23,412 bases of DNA, taken from positions 1-23,412 of the IMG/VR virus record IMGVR_UViG_3300025655_000301; one strand, given 5' to 3'. The DNA is from a virus. A model generated the notes under the pieces. The model made no database searches, was not told the DNA's origin, and saw only the letters and a list, made by a program, of their open reading frames with translations. Below, piece by piece: positions 13,631 through 22,337 of this stretch; the stretch's first letter is position 1, and each line of letters starts with the position of its first letter. A program made the translations under genes and the position numbers.

Positions 13631-15993
13631 TGCCTTTAATCAGTGGGTCTATCCCGAACATGATTAACGGGGTTTCACAACAACCCCCGTCGCTGCGTCT
13701 AAAGACTCAGGCGGAACTACAAGAGAATGCACTCTCAAGTGTTGTGGCAGGCCTTGTCAAACGCCCATGCACCCGTCATGTAGCCCACTTATCAGGCCTT
13801 ACCGCCGCTAGTCCAGACACAGCGTTTATTCACACTGTACGCCGTGATAATGAAACCTTAAACACGCTGATTATCTCTAACACTGGCGGCACTCCAACAT
13901 TAGATTTGATTGACCGTGACGGAAATACGCTAACCGTTACAGGTAGCCTTGGGTACCTGAACACAGCAACGAACCCTACAGAGGATTTGGCGGCTGTTAC
14001 GGTAGCGGACTACACCTATATTGTTAATAAAAAGCAGGCGGTCGCAATCGACTCTGCTACAACTCCTCTACCTGCGGCGAACCGCGCGCATGAGGCTCTG
14101 GTTTACGTCAAACAAGGCGATTACCAAACGACCTACACCCTGAAGGTTCGTACTATTGGAGGTTCTTGGACTTCTCAATCTTACACTACAGGCAAATCCA
14201 CAAACACTGCTGTGGCGGATACTAACGCTGCTGAGGCAAGTATCAAAACAGATAACATTGCAACTCAGTTATTTGGTATTGGCCTTCCGTCTGGGGTGAA
14301 TAAGACGCGTTACAACAACGTAATTCATCTTTATTCTTCGTCTGATTTTGAAATTGCAGTAGAAGATTCTCGTGGTAACACCCAGCTACTGGCGTTCAAA
14401 GAAGAGACGTTAGATTTTAAGAAGTTGCCTCCAGATGGCCCTAATAACTTCACTATTAAAATAACTGGTGATAACGAGAAAGACCAAGACGATTACTATG
14501 TAGAACTTACTACTGGCACTGTTGGTCAGGGTGTTTGGAAAGAAGTTGTCGCCCCCGGTGTTAAATACAGGTTTAACGCTGCCACGATGCCGCACCAAAT
14601 TCGGCGTACAGGCGCTACAACGTATGTGTTCGAAGAGATGCCTTGGGCAGAGCGTGAGGCTGGTGATGATGACACCAATCCGTTCCCGTTATTTGCAGAA
14701 GATTCACTCACGCTGAATGATATTTTCTTCCACAGAAACCGGCTAGGTCTCCTATACGACGAGAACATTATTCTGTCTGAAGCTGGTGAGTTTGCTAACT
14801 ACAATTTCTTCAGAAAGACTGTACTAACAACGGTTGATTCTGACCCGATTGATGTCTCAGTATCAAACAATCAGGTCTCTATTCTCAAGCACGCGGTTCC
14901 GTTCCACGAGTCGCTGTTGTTGTTCTCAGAACAAACACAGTTCCGTCTTAACGCTGCTGACTACCTTTCCCCAGAAACAGTCACGATTGACGTGTCTACT
15001 CAGTTTGAAGCGTCTTTACGGGCAAAGCCTGTAGGCGCTGGGCGCTATGTATTCTTCCCGGTAAAGCGTGGAAAGTGGTCTGGTCTCCGTGAGTATTTCG
15101 TAGATGTTGATACAGAGACGAACGACGCGGCTGACGTAACAGCGCATGTACCAAAGTACATTGAAGGCGAAGTAGTTAAGCTAGAAGCGTCTTCTAACGA
15201 AGATACCATTTTAGCGGTTACTAGCGAACAACCGAAAACGCTGTTTGTCTACCGTTACTACTGGCAGGGCAAGGAAAAGTTACAGGCTAGTTGGAGTAAG
15301 TGGACGTTTGAAGGAAAGATTCTTAATGTTTCTTTCGACAAGTCTGATATTTTCTTGTTGCTGAAGTATGACGATGGAAAAGTCTGTTTAGAAACGATGA
15401 CGCTTTCTACAGATGAAACAACAGAAATTACTACAGGTAACTGGCCTATTCTGTTAGACCGCCGAGAGGAGATAACACTTTCTGGTGGTGTTCCTACTAC
15501 TCCTATCTTCAATGGGGATACCAATGAAACGTATGTCACAGACAAAGGTTTGTTGGTTTCCAAGGCTAATATTCTTGCTCGTCTTAACGCGGGGGATAGG
15601 GTTTTCGGGGGTATACCGTACAAAATGCGGTATGTTTTCTCGGAACAAGTGGTGAGAAATAATGACGAGCCTATCAATATTGGCAGGCTCCAAATTAGAA
15701 ACTTCAACGTTGTTTACAACGACACTGGTTTCTTCAATGCAGAAGTTAGGCCAGAGGGTGCTAACAATGCTGCGAACAGAAATAGTTACTCTACTAAGTT
15801 TACTGGGCGTGTTGTTGGTGGAGGCACAAACCTTCTGAACCAACCTGCTATTGATGACGGTACATTCCGTATTGTTTGTATGGCTAACAGCCAGAATTTA
15901 GAAGTAGAACTATTCAGCGAGTCTCATTTGCCCTGCGCATTCCAATCTGCGGAATGGGAGGGCTACTACAACATTAGGTCTCAAAGGCAATGA
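13630..15993 (+). CDS. Tail tubular protein B / nozzle (T7 gp12-like)
   Basis: A hexameric beta-propeller nozzle at the tail tip, to which the fibres attach. Length is 787 residues against 794 in T7. The N-terminus NMINGVSQQPPSLR...GLVKRP is the family hallmark. The centre contains LNDIFFHRNRLGLLYDENIILSEAGEF in the expected position, followed by VSNNQVSILKHAVPFHESLLLFSEQTQF. The end includes the usual SAEWEGYY...SQRQ. The start shares a base with the gp11 stop; the stop overlaps the next start as ATGA. No defect was seen. Confidence 0.96.
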   Translation: MPLISGSIPNMINGVSQQPPSLRLKTQAELQENALSSVVAGLVKRPCTRHVAHLSGLTAASPDTAFIHTVRRDNETLNTLIISNTGGTPTLDLIDRDGNTLTVTGSLGYLNTATNPTEDLAAVTVADYTYIVNKKQAVAIDSATTPLPAANRAHEALVYVKQGDYQTTYTLKVRTIGGSWTSQSYTTGKSTNTAVADTNAAEASIKTDNIATQLFGIGLPSGVNKTRYNNVIHLYSSSDFEIAVEDSRGNTQLLAFKEETLDFKKLPPDGPNNFTIKITGDNEKDQDDYYVELTTGTVGQGVWKEVVAPGVKYRFNAATMPHQIRRTGATTYVFEEMPWAEREAGDDDTNPFPLFAEDSLTLNDIFFHRNRLGLLYDENIILSEAGEFANYNFFRKTVLTTVDSDPIDVSVSNNQVSILKHAVPFHESLLLFSEQTQFRLNAADYLSPETVTIDVSTQFEASLRAKPVGAGRYVFFPVKRGKWSGLREYFVDVDTETNDAADVTAHVPKYIEGEVVKLEASSNEDTILAVTSEQPKTLFVYRYYWQGKEKLQASWSKWTFEGKILNVSFDKSDIFLLLKYDDGKVCLETMTLSTDETTEITTGNWPILLDRREEITLSGGVPTTPIFNGDTNETYVTDKGLLVSKANILARLNAGDRVFGGIPYKMRYVFSEQVVRNNDEPINIGRLQIRNFNVVYNDTGFFNAEVRPEGANNAANRNSYSTKFTGRVVGGGTNLLNQPAIDDGTFRIVCMANSQNLEVELFSESHLPCAFQSAEWEGYYNIRSQRQ

Positions 15994-16454
15994 CAGCACA
16001 CTACAGGACTACACTAAAGTCCGACGTAGCGTATTTAGCTGACAACCTAAGAAAAGCTGATGAAGAAGAGTTATATGCCTCTATGGGGAGAAATCCCCTA
16101 GAGGCTCTTCTTTGGTCGTGGGAAGTATCTGATGAGTGCAACACAATCATCATGCCTGATGGCGAGATAGGTGGAATCTTCGGCATTTCACACCCATATC
16201 GAAACGTCGGCTGTCCTTGGATGATGGCGACAAACAGGTTGCCTGAAATTACAACCAAGTTTCTTAGAGTGTCTAAGCAGTGGGTAGAGCGGCAAAACAG
16301 CATATACCCACTATTGATGAATTATGTAGATGAACGGAATGAAGTAGCAATTAAGTGGCTACGTTTTTTAGGTTTTACGTTCATTAACCGCGTCGAAGAC
16401 TTTGGCTATGCCAAGGTTCCATTTTACGAATTTGTGAGGATACCCAATGTGTAA
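15990..16454 (+). CDS. Internal virion protein A (T7 gp13-like, GNAT/DUF2833-type)
   Basis: A 154-residue protein. Its position and C-terminal half match T7 gp13: CPWMMATNRLPEITTKFLRVSK (75-96), then NEVAIKWLRFLGFTF (117-131). The region IIMPDGEIGGIFGIS (53-67) followed by the RFLGF helix-strand gives the profile of a GNAT-like fold, as in phage DUF2833 proteins. No acetyl-CoA loop (R/QxxGxG/A) could be identified with confidence, so catalysis is doubtful. T7 gp13 is needed for correct virion assembly but is not abundant. The stop overlaps the gp14 start by 8 nt. Confidence 0.85.
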   Translation: MTAHYRTTLKSDVAYLADNLRKADEEELYASMGRNPLEALLWSWEVSDECNTIIMPDGEIGGIFGISHPYRNVGCPWMMATNRLPEITTKFLRVSKQWVERQNSIYPLLMNYVDERNEVAIKWLRFLGFTFINRVEDFGYAKVPFYEFVRIPNV

Positions 16455-17016
16455 TCCGATTATTGCTGCTGCGCTAGCGATTGGTCAGGGTGTCTCTGAG
16501 TACCAGACAAATAGCGCTATTGCGAAGCACAGCAACCGTGTTGCAGATTTGCAGATTGAGTCGGCTTATAAGGCTCGTGATGACGAGGCCCGGATGACGA
16601 ATGCGGCTCAAGAAGAAAAGCAGATGCAAGTTGCTGATGAGCGAATGAATGCGCTACTTGAGTTCATTCGGAATAAAGAACAAGCAAAAGTCGCTTCTCT
16701 TGAGTCTGGCGCTGAGGGGCGTTCTATCGACCTATCCCTTATTGAGCGTGAAAACCGCTTCCTACAGTACGACACAGGCGTGAACAGAACGATTGACTCT
16801 ATTCAAACAGCCTTCGCTTACAAGCGTGAAGGTCTCGATAGCAAGTTGACCCAGCGGATTATGCAAGCTGACGCCAGCCGTAAACCTAAACCAAGTCTTG
16901 CTGCTGCTGTCCTTAAAACGGCTGCAAGCGCAACTATGGCCTACGGTTCCGCAAACGGAGGCTTCGGTAAAGATACTGCCTCATTCGGTGAAAACTGGTC
17001 TGCATTGTGGAGTTAG
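16447..17016 (+). CDS. Internal virion protein B (T7 gp14-like)
   Basis: An inner-core protein ejected into the cell, where T7 gp14 forms a pore in the outer membrane. Length is 189 residues against 196 in T7. It starts with MC (MCNPIIAAALAIGQGVSEY), as T7 gp14 does, and has a hydrophobic first helix (4-14). A long helical middle follows, with a VASLESGAEGRSIDLSLIERE segment (79-99) that is well conserved in the family. The Ala/Gly/Ser-rich end contains LAAAVLKTAASATMAYGSANGG (151-172), a second possible membrane-active stretch. It overlaps gp13 by 8 nt. Confidence 0.9.
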   Translation: MCNPIIAAALAIGQGVSEYQTNSAIAKHSNRVADLQIESAYKARDDEARMTNAAQEEKQMQVADERMNALLEFIRNKEQAKVASLESGAEGRSIDLSLIERENRFLQYDTGVNRTIDSIQTAFAYKREGLDSKLTQRIMQADASRKPKPSLAAAVLKTAASATMAYGSANGGFGKDTASFGENWSALWS

Positions 17017-17025
17017 GGGTAAAAC

Positions 17026-18792
17026 ATGGCTCAAACAGTAACCATCCCATCTAAGGGAGAGCGCAAGCAGATTGCGCAGCTTAATTACGGCACAGGCTTC
17101 ACTCCGAACATTGCTCCGGTTGATACCTTTGCTGCGCCTTTAGCGCCGGATTACAACGAAATTCGTCGTAACTCACTAAGCAGTTTCTTACAGCAGATTG
17201 TTCCAGAGTTTACTAACTATGCCGAACGAGAAAATCGTGTAAAGGCTAAGATAGACGCACAAAAAGCTGCTGAGTTCGATTTCAAAACAAACGGCTTGAT
17301 TAGCTACGCGGAGGCCCGTGAGAAGGGTCTCTTAGACGTTCGTTCTGACCCCACTGTAGCTATTGCGTATAACGAAGCACTGGGTGCTGAAAAGGGACGC
17401 GAAATCGCGCAGAACCTTAATCAAGCAATCTTTGACAATCGTTACGAAATTCAAAGCATGAAGCCTGCGAATTTCAGTGTTTGGTACAAACAAAAGATTG
17501 CTGAAGAGATTCAAGCCCTCGGCTCTGATTTTATGGAACAAACCGGCGTAAATGCTGGAATCCAAAGTGTGTTGAAGGCCCATGAATGGAACACTTATCA
17601 AGAACACGATAGACAGTCTAGGGCATACACACAAGAACTCCGTAACTTCACTTTTGACAATCACTACAACACGGCATTAGAAGGTTTTAACTGGGACAAC
17701 GCTGATGAATTAGCGTCTCGCGTTAACGCCAAAAATGATGACTTGTTATTGAATGATTCGTCTGTAGCTAGCGGGCGTGAGTTGAATGAACAGACTGCAC
17801 GTTTTTTCAAAGCGAGACTGAGTGTTGCTCAGGACGCGGATACCGTCGCTACAATTCGCGAGGGGATGTCAAAAATTAAAGCAGGGTCTGGCAGTCTTGC
17901 TGACACTCAGCACTGGCGGAGTATGCAGCTAGAGTTAGTAGAAGAAGCGTCAACCCGCATCCAGTCTCTAAACTCCCGCGCTGCGGCTGCTCAATCTGCG
18001 GCAGAAAAGAAAGATTCTGAAGCGCTGCGTACTGCCGCTTACGAATATCTTCAAGTAAATCCTTCGGCAGACTTTGACGAGTATTACGAAGAAAATAAAG
18101 ATAAATACCCAAGCCTACAGGTTGACGACATGCGCGCAATCTGGAATCAGGCTAGGAATCTTCAAGATGGCCCTGTATCGCTCCAGCGTTACCAGCAGAT
18201 GGCGAACTGGGTAGCTAGTCTCGACCCAACGATTGCTCCTGAAGTTATTCAGGATGTTATTCGCGGACAGAGCAATGCGTTTCAAATAAACAATATGAGT
18301 GAGGTAGGCCACTTAGAGAATCTTCTAAGAAACCGAGTGACTTTCCGTGGTACGGATTTTTACAACAATCCTATCTTTGCCAGCGCTTCTGAATACCTGA
18401 AGATGCAAATGGCGCCACAGCAAGGCATACCTCCACATTTACATCCAATCATCAAACAACAAGAAGCTAATTTTCTCAGCCGTCTTCGCCAAGAATGGTT
18501 GCGTTTGGTTAGCGATAACACGGCTATCGAAAAGTATTGGCCTGATTGGTTGGATGAAGACATTAAAGCTGACCTTAGAGGAAAACCTATATCGCTCTAC
18601 AACCGCCACCCAGAAGTATCCAGAGCAGTGGTCAACAATTTAGTTGAATCACTATTCAAGGACGGATACCCCGAAAACACTGTGGGGCGTTTTGGGCAAG
18701 ATGTTGGGTTGTCACAAAGTGGTGCGGCGTCAGAAGCACCTAACTCTATCGTGACTCCGAGCGGCGTAGTTGTCTCAGTAACTCCAGATTAA
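17026..18792 (+). CDS. Internal virion protein C (T7 gp15-like)
   Basis: A core protein that, after ejection in T7, forms a periplasmic tube with gp16. It has 588 residues, clearly shorter than the 747 of T7 gp15. It is mostly helical and free of membrane segments. The identity rests on its place between gp14 and gp16, size, helical composition, and N-terminal features such as LAPDYNEIRRNSLSSFLQQ and ISYAEAREKGLLDVRSDP. The SNAFQINNMSEVGHLENLL region near 420 is typical of such cores. Start ATG 17026 has AGGGGT at 17014-17019. Sequence alone gives moderate support; the gene order makes it strong. Confidence 0.87.
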   Translation: MAQTVTIPSKGERKQIAQLNYGTGFTPNIAPVDTFAAPLAPDYNEIRRNSLSSFLQQIVPEFTNYAERENRVKAKIDAQKAAEFDFKTNGLISYAEAREKGLLDVRSDPTVAIAYNEALGAEKGREIAQNLNQAIFDNRYEIQSMKPANFSVWYKQKIAEEIQALGSDFMEQTGVNAGIQSVLKAHEWNTYQEHDRQSRAYTQELRNFTFDNHYNTALEGFNWDNADELASRVNAKNDDLLLNDSSVASGRELNEQTARFFKARLSVAQDADTVATIREGMSKIKAGSGSLADTQHWRSMQLELVEEASTRIQSLNSRAAAAQSAAEKKDSEALRTAAYEYLQVNPSADFDEYYEENKDKYPSLQVDDMRAIWNQARNLQDGPVSLQRYQQMANWVASLDPTIAPEVIQDVIRGQSNAFQINNMSEVGHLENLLRNRVTFRGTDFYNNPIFASASEYLKMQMAPQQGIPPHLHPIIKQQEANFLSRLRQEWLRLVSDNTAIEKYWPDWLDEDIKADLRGKPISLYNRHPEVSRAVVNNLVESLFKDGYPENTVGRFGQDVGLSQSGAASEAPNSIVTPSGVVVSVTPD

Positions 18793-18806
18793 ACAGGAAC
18801 ATTGCG

Positions 18807-21800
18807 ATGGGCCAAACATATACATTCCACGATGAACAGGGTAACGCTGCGGCGTCATACCGCTCTGAGCATCAGTTAAGTCGGAATGAAATTAACGATA
18901 TTGCTGAAAGCTATAAGAACGCTGGTTTCTTAAACTCTGAGAACAAACAGAATGAACTAATGTCAAGACAGGACTTAGAATCAAACTCAGGTCTCATTGA
19001 CGCTTACAAAACTTACTACAAGCGTAGAAACGGTAAAGATTTCCAAGGCGACAACAAAGAACTTGTCGCTGACTACATGGAACAAATGCGTTACTACGAC
19101 GCCAATCTCGGTTCAATTCTGAACCTCACCTCAGAACTTGCTTCAGATTATTACAATGAATCTGAGCGCCAATCATTAGCCGTAATGTTCGGTGCGTGGG
19201 AACGCACTCAGCCTTGGTACAACGAAGACAATGGCAAGTGGGAGGCATTTCTCGACCATGTAGAAGCCAATGTGACTGACCCTGCTAACTTGGCAGCGTT
19301 ATTCACTGGTGGTGCGGCTGCTGGTGGGACGATGACCGCAAAGCAAATTGCGAAAGCTGGCTTGCGAAAAGTTCTGGCTCAGTACATTAAAGCAGGTATT
19401 AAAGCTGGTGCTGTCACAGGCGCTTCGTTTGCAATCCCATATTCTGTAGGGCGCCAATATAACCTTGGCGAAATCGGCTTAGGTGAAGGTGTTACGTTTG
19501 AACAAACAGCAAAAGACACCGCGCTAGGTGCAGTCTTTGGTGGCGGTTTTGGCGGTATTGGTGGGGGCGCCACTGGATTCTTGAATAAGACCTCTACCGG
19601 ACGGTTTCAGAAACTAGCTGCTAAAGAAGCGGCTGCTTTAACAAGTAAAGTTGATAACCTTACTGGAGATGAAGTAGCTAAATCTGGGAGAGCAATGCTC
19701 TCTTGGGCAGATACTTTGGCAAATCCTGAGATTACTGGAGAAGCCAGACAAGCGGCCCAGCAAGAATTTCTCGGCAATATCGGTGACGGTATGGCTAAGT
19801 TCTTCAATGCCAAGAATCGCAATAACGCTGGGGAGTCTGTCTCAACAGAGCAGATGACGCAGAAAGCGATAGGCATGCTCCACAAGCTGGGTGTCAATGA
19901 ATCCAACATGACCCCAGACGAAGTGTTGAACAGAGTTGTCAACGCTTACGAAAAACAAAAACTGGATGCAGCAAATTTTGATAACTGGAATGCGCTTGTC
20001 ATCCACATGGAAAGTTGGGCAGTAGACCGCTTCAGGAAAGCCGCGCTGACCAATGACCCTAAGATGTACGCTTATTTTGACTCAGCATCGCGTGCCATGA
20101 CTACGGCACAGAACATGGCTGGTCAGTCAGGCCGAGCGTTGTCTATTCAGAAAATGCGCAATCGTTTAGGCCCAACGGCATACCATGAAGCGTTAGAGTT
20201 TGCTGCTAAGAATGGCGCTGACGCAAACGACATGGCGTTAATTCTTGCCAAGGCTTCTGATTCAGGCCCGACATGGCGCAAACAGTTTATTGACGGTCTT
20301 AATGAGTTCTGGATTAACAATATCCTAGGAGCGTTCAACACCTTGTTTATTAACACAGGTGGCTCCTACGTTCACATGCTTGAGCGTAATCTTATTGAAT
20401 TAGGCGCAGGCTCTAAGTTAGTTCTGACTGGGAAAGGTGGTCAACAGTTGCGAATGGCAATCGCGCAGCTTGCTGTTGAACACACCCAAGTCGTTAGTTC
20501 TCTAAGATACGCACTGAAGGCTTTTGCCCGTTCTGATGGCTACATTGACCCACGCCGTCATGTAAACGACGTAGGTGAATCTGCTATTGCTATTGGAGAC
20601 CGCAACTTCAACTTCATGCAGCCAAGCACGCTTCTTCGTCAAGAAGATGAAAGCATCGGCATGTACCTAGCAAACTGGCTGGGGAATACAAACAGATTGA
20701 TTGGTGGTCGTGGCATGGCTGCGACTGATGAACTAATCAAGCAGATGGCATTCAGAGGAAAGTTGTTCTCACTCGTTCTTGACGATAAGTTAAAGAACGT
20801 ATCTGGGGCGAGCAACATCGCTGCTGCAATTAAAGAAGCAAGGGAAGAGACTCAGAAATTACTCAATAAACACATTGATAACATCGGCCAAGGCTTACAA
20901 CCTTCTGAGCCAAGAATCAAGCAGGCGCTAGAGCATGCACGTTTAGTCACTTTCCAAAATGATTTGAAAGACGACCCTGCTGGCGCTGTTGGTCGTTTCA
21001 CTGAGAAGCACATCTTGCGCCCGCTGCCTGTAATGCGTCAGGTTATGCCGTTTGTGCGCACTCCTATGAACTTGTTGTCTCATTGGATTGAGCGTACCCC
21101 GGCACTCCAAAATACCAGCAAGGAACTACAGCGCATGCTGAACGGTTCTCCTGCTGAACGCGCTAAGGCGCAAGCAATTATGGGCGTTGGTATCGCGATA
21201 TGGACTAATGTTCTCTACTTCGCAGCACAAGACCGCTTAGAAGGAAGCGGCGGCACTGACCCGAAGCGTAAAGACCAGCGCATGGCTGGTGACATGCTCC
21301 CAGATTCAATAGAACTGGAAGATGGCTCTAAGGTAGGTTTCCGTAAGTTCGACCCATACGCTAAGTCTTATCGACTGATGGCTAAAATCATGGAAGTTCT
21401 GAAAGATGGGCGTCCAGAAGAAGCTGTTGATAACTTTATGAACGTGACTGGTGCTATTGCTATGGCATTGGTCGAGACGCCTACGACTCAAGGCCTCAGC
21501 GACCTGTTAGCAATTCCTGCTGGAATCCAAGACACAGGTGACGCTTCTGCTAAGAAGTTCCAAGCAATGCTTCCCTATGCGCGTTTCTTTAATGAACTTT
21601 CTCGTTTATCCGGCGATGAACAGTTGTTCTGGGAAATCGCTGGTGTTGGTGATGATTTTGTAGAAAAGACTACCGACTCTATGGGCAAGTCTGTTGTTAA
21701 AGCGTATCCGTTCTTACACGACCCAGAAGACCCTATTGATGTTCGTCGAGACCCGCTCTCAGGTAAACCGCTTACTGGTTTCCAAAACTTAGGTTTTTCT

Positions 21801-22337
21801 ATCTCAGGTATTCCTACTAGGGAAGGCAGAGAAGATGCAGTCCGTGAGGAAATCGAACGCTTGGGAATGACTGTGAGCAAGGTTCCTCATATCCAATATG
21901 GCTCCGTAAATCTCAAGAAGTTTACTGTTAAGCCTAACGGCAACCGTACTGTCTACGATTATTACCAAGACCTCGTAGGCACAATGAAGGTTCCGGGAAT
22001 TCCGGGTGGTTCAGAAAAAGAAGGGGCAACTCTTTACGAATACCTTGAGTTCATCATTCAGAATGACTCAACGTATCGTGAGACTTTAAGTGATGGGTCT
22101 CGTCAATATCAGACGAAAGAGCGTATTGTCGGTTCAAGAGAAAAACGCATCCGTGATGCTATCAACATGTACAGAACTTTAGCGCTAGCTGAACTTCGTA
22201 AGCCGCAACACCTAGGCAACCAACACCCAGCAATCTTAGCCTTAGATAAGGCAAAACAGACTGAGGCGTTGTCTCAATCTCAGATTGGTGAGCGTGTTGC
22301 ACCTAACCTCTTATCTCCACTAATGGGTAATCAATAA
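18807..22337 (+). CDS. Internal virion protein D (T7 gp16-like), no transglycosylase domain
   Basis: The largest ejected core protein, 1176 residues against 1318 in T7 gp16. In T7 it opens the cell wall and draws in the genome's leading end. Here the N-terminus lacks any lytic transglycosylase signature (no catalytic ESxF/Y block). It instead begins with a charged helical region and WYNEDNGKWEAFLDHVEAN. Three hydrophobic, Gly/Ala-rich stretches follow (about 161-176, 190-212, 237-259), suited to membrane insertion. Further on are GPTAYHEALEFAAKNGAD and the FITEKHIL-like RFTEKHILRPLPVMRQVMPF block with RTPMNLLSHWIERTP, usual in the gp16 C-terminal half. AGGA at 18795-18798 serves the start. 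The stop shares a base with the tail-fibre start. Confidence 0.9.
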   Translation: MGQTYTFHDEQGNAAASYRSEHQLSRNEINDIAESYKNAGFLNSENKQNELMSRQDLESNSGLIDAYKTYYKRRNGKDFQGDNKELVADYMEQMRYYDANLGSILNLTSELASDYYNESERQSLAVMFGAWERTQPWYNEDNGKWEAFLDHVEANVTDPANLAALFTGGAAAGGTMTAKQIAKAGLRKVLAQYIKAGIKAGAVTGASFAIPYSVGRQYNLGEIGLGEGVTFEQTAKDTALGAVFGGGFGGIGGGATGFLNKTSTGRFQKLAAKEAAALTSKVDNLTGDEVAKSGRAMLSWADTLANPEITGEARQAAQQEFLGNIGDGMAKFFNAKNRNNAGESVSTEQMTQKAIGMLHKLGVNESNMTPDEVLNRVVNAYEKQKLDAANFDNWNALVIHMESWAVDRFRKAALTNDPKMYAYFDSASRAMTTAQNMAGQSGRALSIQKMRNRLGPTAYHEALEFAAKNGADANDMALILAKASDSGPTWRKQFIDGLNEFWINNILGAFNTLFINTGGSYVHMLERNLIELGAGSKLVLTGKGGQQLRMAIAQLAVEHTQVVSSLRYALKAFARSDGYIDPRRHVNDVGESAIAIGDRNFNFMQPSTLLRQEDESIGMYLANWLGNTNRLIGGRGMAATDELIKQMAFRGKLFSLVLDDKLKNVSGASNIAAAIKEAREETQKLLNKHIDNIGQGLQPSEPRIKQALEHARLVTFQNDLKDDPAGAVGRFTEKHILRPLPVMRQVMPFVRTPMNLLSHWIERTPALQNTSKELQRMLNGSPAERAKAQAIMGVGIAIWTNVLYFAAQDRLEGSGGTDPKRKDQRMAGDMLPDSIELEDGSKVGFRKFDPYAKSYRLMAKIMEVLKDGRPEEAVDNFMNVTGAIAMALVETPTTQGLSDLLAIPAGIQDTGDASAKKFQAMLPYARFFNELSRLSGDEQLFWEIAGVGDDFVEKTTDSMGKSVVKAYPFLHDPEDPIDVRRDPLSGKPLTGFQNLGFSISGIPTREGREDAVREEIERLGMTVSKVPHIQYGSVNLKKFTVKPNGNRTVYDYYQDLVGTMKVPGIPGGSEKEGATLYEYLEFIIQNDSTYRETLSDGSRQYQTKERIVGSREKRIRDAINMYRTLALAELRKPQHLGNQHPAILALDKAKQTEALSQSQIGERVAPNLLSPLMGNQ

